From assembly GCA_963754535.1 (NCBI GenBank), contig CAVWGG010000040.1, positions 35,402 to 99,401 of the forward strand: a DNA stretch of 64,000 nucleotides. Reading direction: 5' to 3'. A program made the translations under genes and the position numbers. The number at the start of each line of letters is the position of its first letter. Within the stretch, counting starts at the first letter, position 1. Below the pieces are notes generated by a model. That model saw only the letters and a list, made by a program, of their open reading frames with translations, did no database searches and was not told where the DNA came from. Of the stretch, positions 62,064 through 64,000 are shown in pieces. This DNA is from RPQJ01 sp963754535. Its GTDB lineage: Bacteria; Pseudomonadota; Gammaproteobacteria; Steroidobacterales; Steroidobacteraceae.

Positions 62064-62645
62064 ATGGCCAGAGCACACCCAGCCAAATCGACCGTCTGGC
62101 GGCACGTGCCGAACGCCCTGAGCCTCGCTCGCATCGTGTGCGCGCCGGTCCTCGTGCTGATGGCGTTGGCGGGTGAGCAAGCCATCTACACGTGGGTGCT
62201 GGTGCCCGCCCTGTTGACCGATGCGGTGGATGGCTGGATCGCCCGGGCTTGCGGGCTGCAGTCCCGGCTCGGCGCGAGCCTCGATTCCCTCGGCGATTCG
62301 CTCCTCTGGTGCGCCGGCCTTGCGGGGTTGCTCGCCTTCCAGCGCGACGTGCTCGCGGCTAACCGCTGGTTGATCGGTGCGGTCGTTGCAGCATGGATGC
62401 TCGAGAACGTGCTCGCCTGGCTGCGCTATCGCCGGCTGTCCAGTTTTCACACCGTGCTGTCGAAAATCGCGGGCGTCCTGCTCAGCGTTTACATCGGGGT
62501 CTTATTCCTGTTCGGCCATTGGGATGCGCTACTCTGGCTGGCCGCCGTGGCCAGCCTCCTGGCAAGCGCCGAGGAAATCTGGTTGCTCGCGCTGCTGCCG
62601 GAGTGGCGCGCAGACGTGAAAGGTGTGTGGTGGTTACGGCGGTAG
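62064..62645 (+). CDS. CDP-alcohol phosphatidyltransferase family protein
   Basis: 193 residues with six helices. The catalytic motif D-G-x2-A-R-x8-G-x3-D-x3-D is complete at DGWIARACGLQSRLGASLD-SLGD (about 57-80). N-terminal PNALSLARIVCAPVLVL is typical of the family, which includes PgsA and cardiolipin or phosphatidylinositol-type synthases. The acceptor alcohol is not evident. ATG 62064 is preferred to TTG 62043. Confidence 0.87.
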   Translation: MARAHPAKSTVWRHVPNALSLARIVCAPVLVLMALAGEQAIYTWVLVPALLTDAVDGWIARACGLQSRLGASLDSLGDSLLWCAGLAGLLAFQRDVLAANRWLIGAVVAAWMLENVLAWLRYRRLSSFHTVLSKIAGVLLSVYIGVLFLFGHWDALLWLAAVASLLASAEEIWLLALLPEWRADVKGVWWLRR

Positions 62646-62671
62646 GCCAATCTGGGCCGGACAGGATACCC

Positions 62672-64000
62672 ATGAAGACGATCATCGAGCCCTTTCGCAT
62701 CAAGACCGTCGAGCCGATCCGGCTCACGACACGGGACGAACGCGTCGAACTGCTGCGCCGCGCGCACTGGAACCTGTTCGCGCTCCATTCGGACGACGTG
62801 ATCATCGACCTGCTGACGGATTCAGGCACCAGCGCCATGAGTGCGGAACAGTGGGCCGCGGTCATGCGCGGGGACGAGTCCTACGCCGGCTCACCGTCCT
62901 ACTATCGGTTCGAGTCCGCGGTGCGCGAGTTGATGCCGTACCGCCACATCATCCCGACTCACCAGGGGCGCGCGGCGGAAGCGATCCTGTTCTCGATCGT
63001 CGGCGGAGCCGGCAAGGTCGTGCCGTCGAACACGCACTTCGACACCACGCGCGGCAACATCGAGGCGACCGGCGCCGAAGCCGTGGACTTCGTCATCGCC
63101 GAAGCCCGTGACCCGTCCAACCGGCATCCTTTCAAGGGCAACATGGACGTCGCCCGGCTCGAGGACCTGTTGGCCCGTTCCGCGGATCGCGTGCCACTCG
63201 TGATGCTGACCCTCACCAACAACGCGGGCGGCGGCCAGCCCGTCAGCCTGGAGAACGTTCGCGCCGTGGCCGAAGTGGCGCACCGCCACGGCAAGCCGCT
63301 CTTCATCGATGCCTGCCGCTTCGCGGAGAACGCGTGGTTCATCAAGTGCCGGGAGCCGGGCCAGGCTTCGCGACCGGTGATCGACATCGTGCGCGACGTG
63401 TTCGCTGCCGCGGACGGCATGACCATGAGCGCCAAGAAGGACGCGTTCGCCAACATCGGCGGTTGGCTCGCCTTGAACGACGATGAGCTCGCGGTGGCAG
63501 CGCGCAACCGGCTGATCCTGACCGAGGGGTTTCCCACCTATGGCGGCCTGGCCGGCCGCGACCTCGACGCGATCGCCGTCGGATTGCGCGAGATAGTCGA
63601 TGAGCAGTACCTGCGTTATCGCGTGCGCACCAACGAATACATCGGCGAGAAGCTCATGACGCTCGGTGTCCCGATCGTGCAGCCGGTCGGCGGGCACGCG
63701 GTGTTCGTCGATGCGAAGCACTTCCTGCCGCACATCCCGCCGCTGCAGTATCCAGGCCAGGCGCTCGCCGTCGCGCTGTACGAGCGCGGTGGCATCCGCG
63801 CGTGCGAGATCGGCAGCGTGATGTTCGGACTCAGGCCCGACGGTACCGAGGCCCCGGCCGAGGCCGAGCTGGTGCGCCTGGCGATGCCACGCCGCGTGTA
63901 CACGCAGTCGCATGCCGACTACGTCGTCGAGGTGTTCGAGGAGATCGTGGCGGAGCGCGAGCAGCTGCGCGGGTTGCGCATCGTGCAGCAGCCGGCGCAG
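62672..64000 (+). CDS. tnaA: Tryptophanase, 3' end cut by window
   Basis: 443 codons are visible without a stop. Comparison with E. coli TnaA from memory shows colinear sequence: EPFRIKTVEPIRLTTRDER, DLLTDSGTSAMS, IPTHQGRAAE, DACRFAENAWFIK and the PLP-Lys region TMSAKKDAFANIGG. Only about 12-20 residues should be missing. Tyrosine phenol-lyase is the close alternative; overall the sequence agrees better with tryptophanase, which splits Trp into indole, pyruvate and ammonia. The 26-bp gap upstream leaves no room for a TnaC leader. Confidence 0.88.
   Translation, partial: MKTIIEPFRIKTVEPIRLTTRDERVELLRRAHWNLFALHSDDVIIDLLTDSGTSAMSAEQWAAVMRGDESYAGSPSYYRFESAVRELMPYRHIIPTHQGRAAEAILFSIVGGAGKVVPSNTHFDTTRGNIEATGAEAVDFVIAEARDPSNRHPFKGNMDVARLEDLLARSADRVPLVMLTLTNNAGGGQPVSLENVRAVAEVAHRHGKPLFIDACRFAENAWFIKCREPGQASRPVIDIVRDVFAAADGMTMSAKKDAFANIGGWLALNDDELAVAARNRLILTEGFPTYGGLAGRDLDAIAVGLREIVDEQYLRYRVRTNEYIGEKLMTLGVPIVQPVGGHAVFVDAKHFLPHIPPLQYPGQALAVALYERGGIRACEIGSVMFGLRPDGTEAPAEAELVRLAMPRRVYTQSHADYVVEVFEEIVAEREQLRGLRIVQQPAQ

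Noticed and set aside
62646..62671. TnaC-type leader peptide before tryptophanase
   Set aside because: Only 26 bp separate the phosphatidyltransferase stop from the ATG, too little for a leader ORF with rut site.
1..64000. tRNA, rRNA, phage or transposase genes
   Set aside because: I saw no tRNA-like T-arm/cloverleaf outside coding genes, no rRNA sequence and no transposase or integrase motifs; a tRNAscan/Infernal run would settle small RNAs.

Overview
The window is GC-rich, tightly packed Proteobacterial chromosome. Gene content (RlmL-type methyltransferase, QseBC-like two-component pair, KefB/C antiporter, PhhA, YbaY, YjbQ, DUF2868/DUF3482 pair) points to a gammaproteobacterium, perhaps a Steroidobacter- or Nevskia-like lineage; that placement is inference. 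Several starts are GTG or TTG chosen from Shine-Dalgarno position. I recognised no rRNA, tRNA, CRISPR array, insertion sequence or prophage. The window begins inside a lipoprotein gene and ends inside a tryptophanase gene.

Region 1 (1-12.4 kb) is the most distinctive. A leftward operon encodes, in order, a TPR protein, a membrane protein with two H-X13-H helices (ferric-reductase-like cytochrome b pattern), a 21-heme cytochrome (frame broken by one extra base), a cytochrome with 41 CXXCH motifs plus one CX3CH in a 46-residue tandem repeat, a SPOR/TPR/beta-barrel outer-membrane protein, and a lipoprotein leaving the window. Divergent from it are a membrane-anchored NAD(P)/FAD/2[4Fe-4S] flavoprotein and an ankyrin-repeat protein. 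Together they could form an electron path from NAD(P)H across both membranes; I know of no named system with this exact composition.

Region 2 (12.4-16 kb) is an SHP - diheme cytochrome c - cytochrome b561 - response regulator - histidine kinase operon. Region 3 (16-31.6 kb) is mixed housekeeping and accessory genes: MscS, Kef antiporter, TerC, HAD phosphatase, phospholipase-D lipoprotein, PhhA, a HupE/UreJ-like protein, an AraC regulator, a ClpP-like periplasmic protein, a D-amino-acid-oxidase-like flavoprotein, a haloalkane dehalogenase, YjbQ and YbaY.

Region 4 (31.6-40.3 kb) looks like a sulfate-ester utilisation locus: LysR regulator with a T-N11-A operator candidate, formylglycine-type sulfatase, OprO/P-type porin, metallo-beta-lactamase alkylsulfatase, followed by an octaheme cytochrome fused to TPRs. 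Region 5 (40.3-50.3 kb) holds a DUF502 protein, NDH-2-like oxidoreductase, methyltransferases, META lipoprotein, HDAC-like deacetylase and a frameshifted Pat-type acyl-CoA synthetase/acetyltransferase. It ends in a convergent gap with two long hairpins in opposite orientation that share a loop but have different, internally complementary stems.

Region 6 (50.3-64 kb) holds a LysR/acyl-CoA dehydrogenase divergent pair, a cation efflux protein, a DUF885 peptidase, an ABC exporter, the DUF2868/DUF3482 pair, an alpha/beta hydrolase, an FKBP isomerase, a CDP-alcohol phosphatidyltransferase and the start of tryptophanase. Three reading frames in the window (near 6,647, 27,645 and 48,720) each carry one surplus base, so assembly error and genuine decay both need to be considered.
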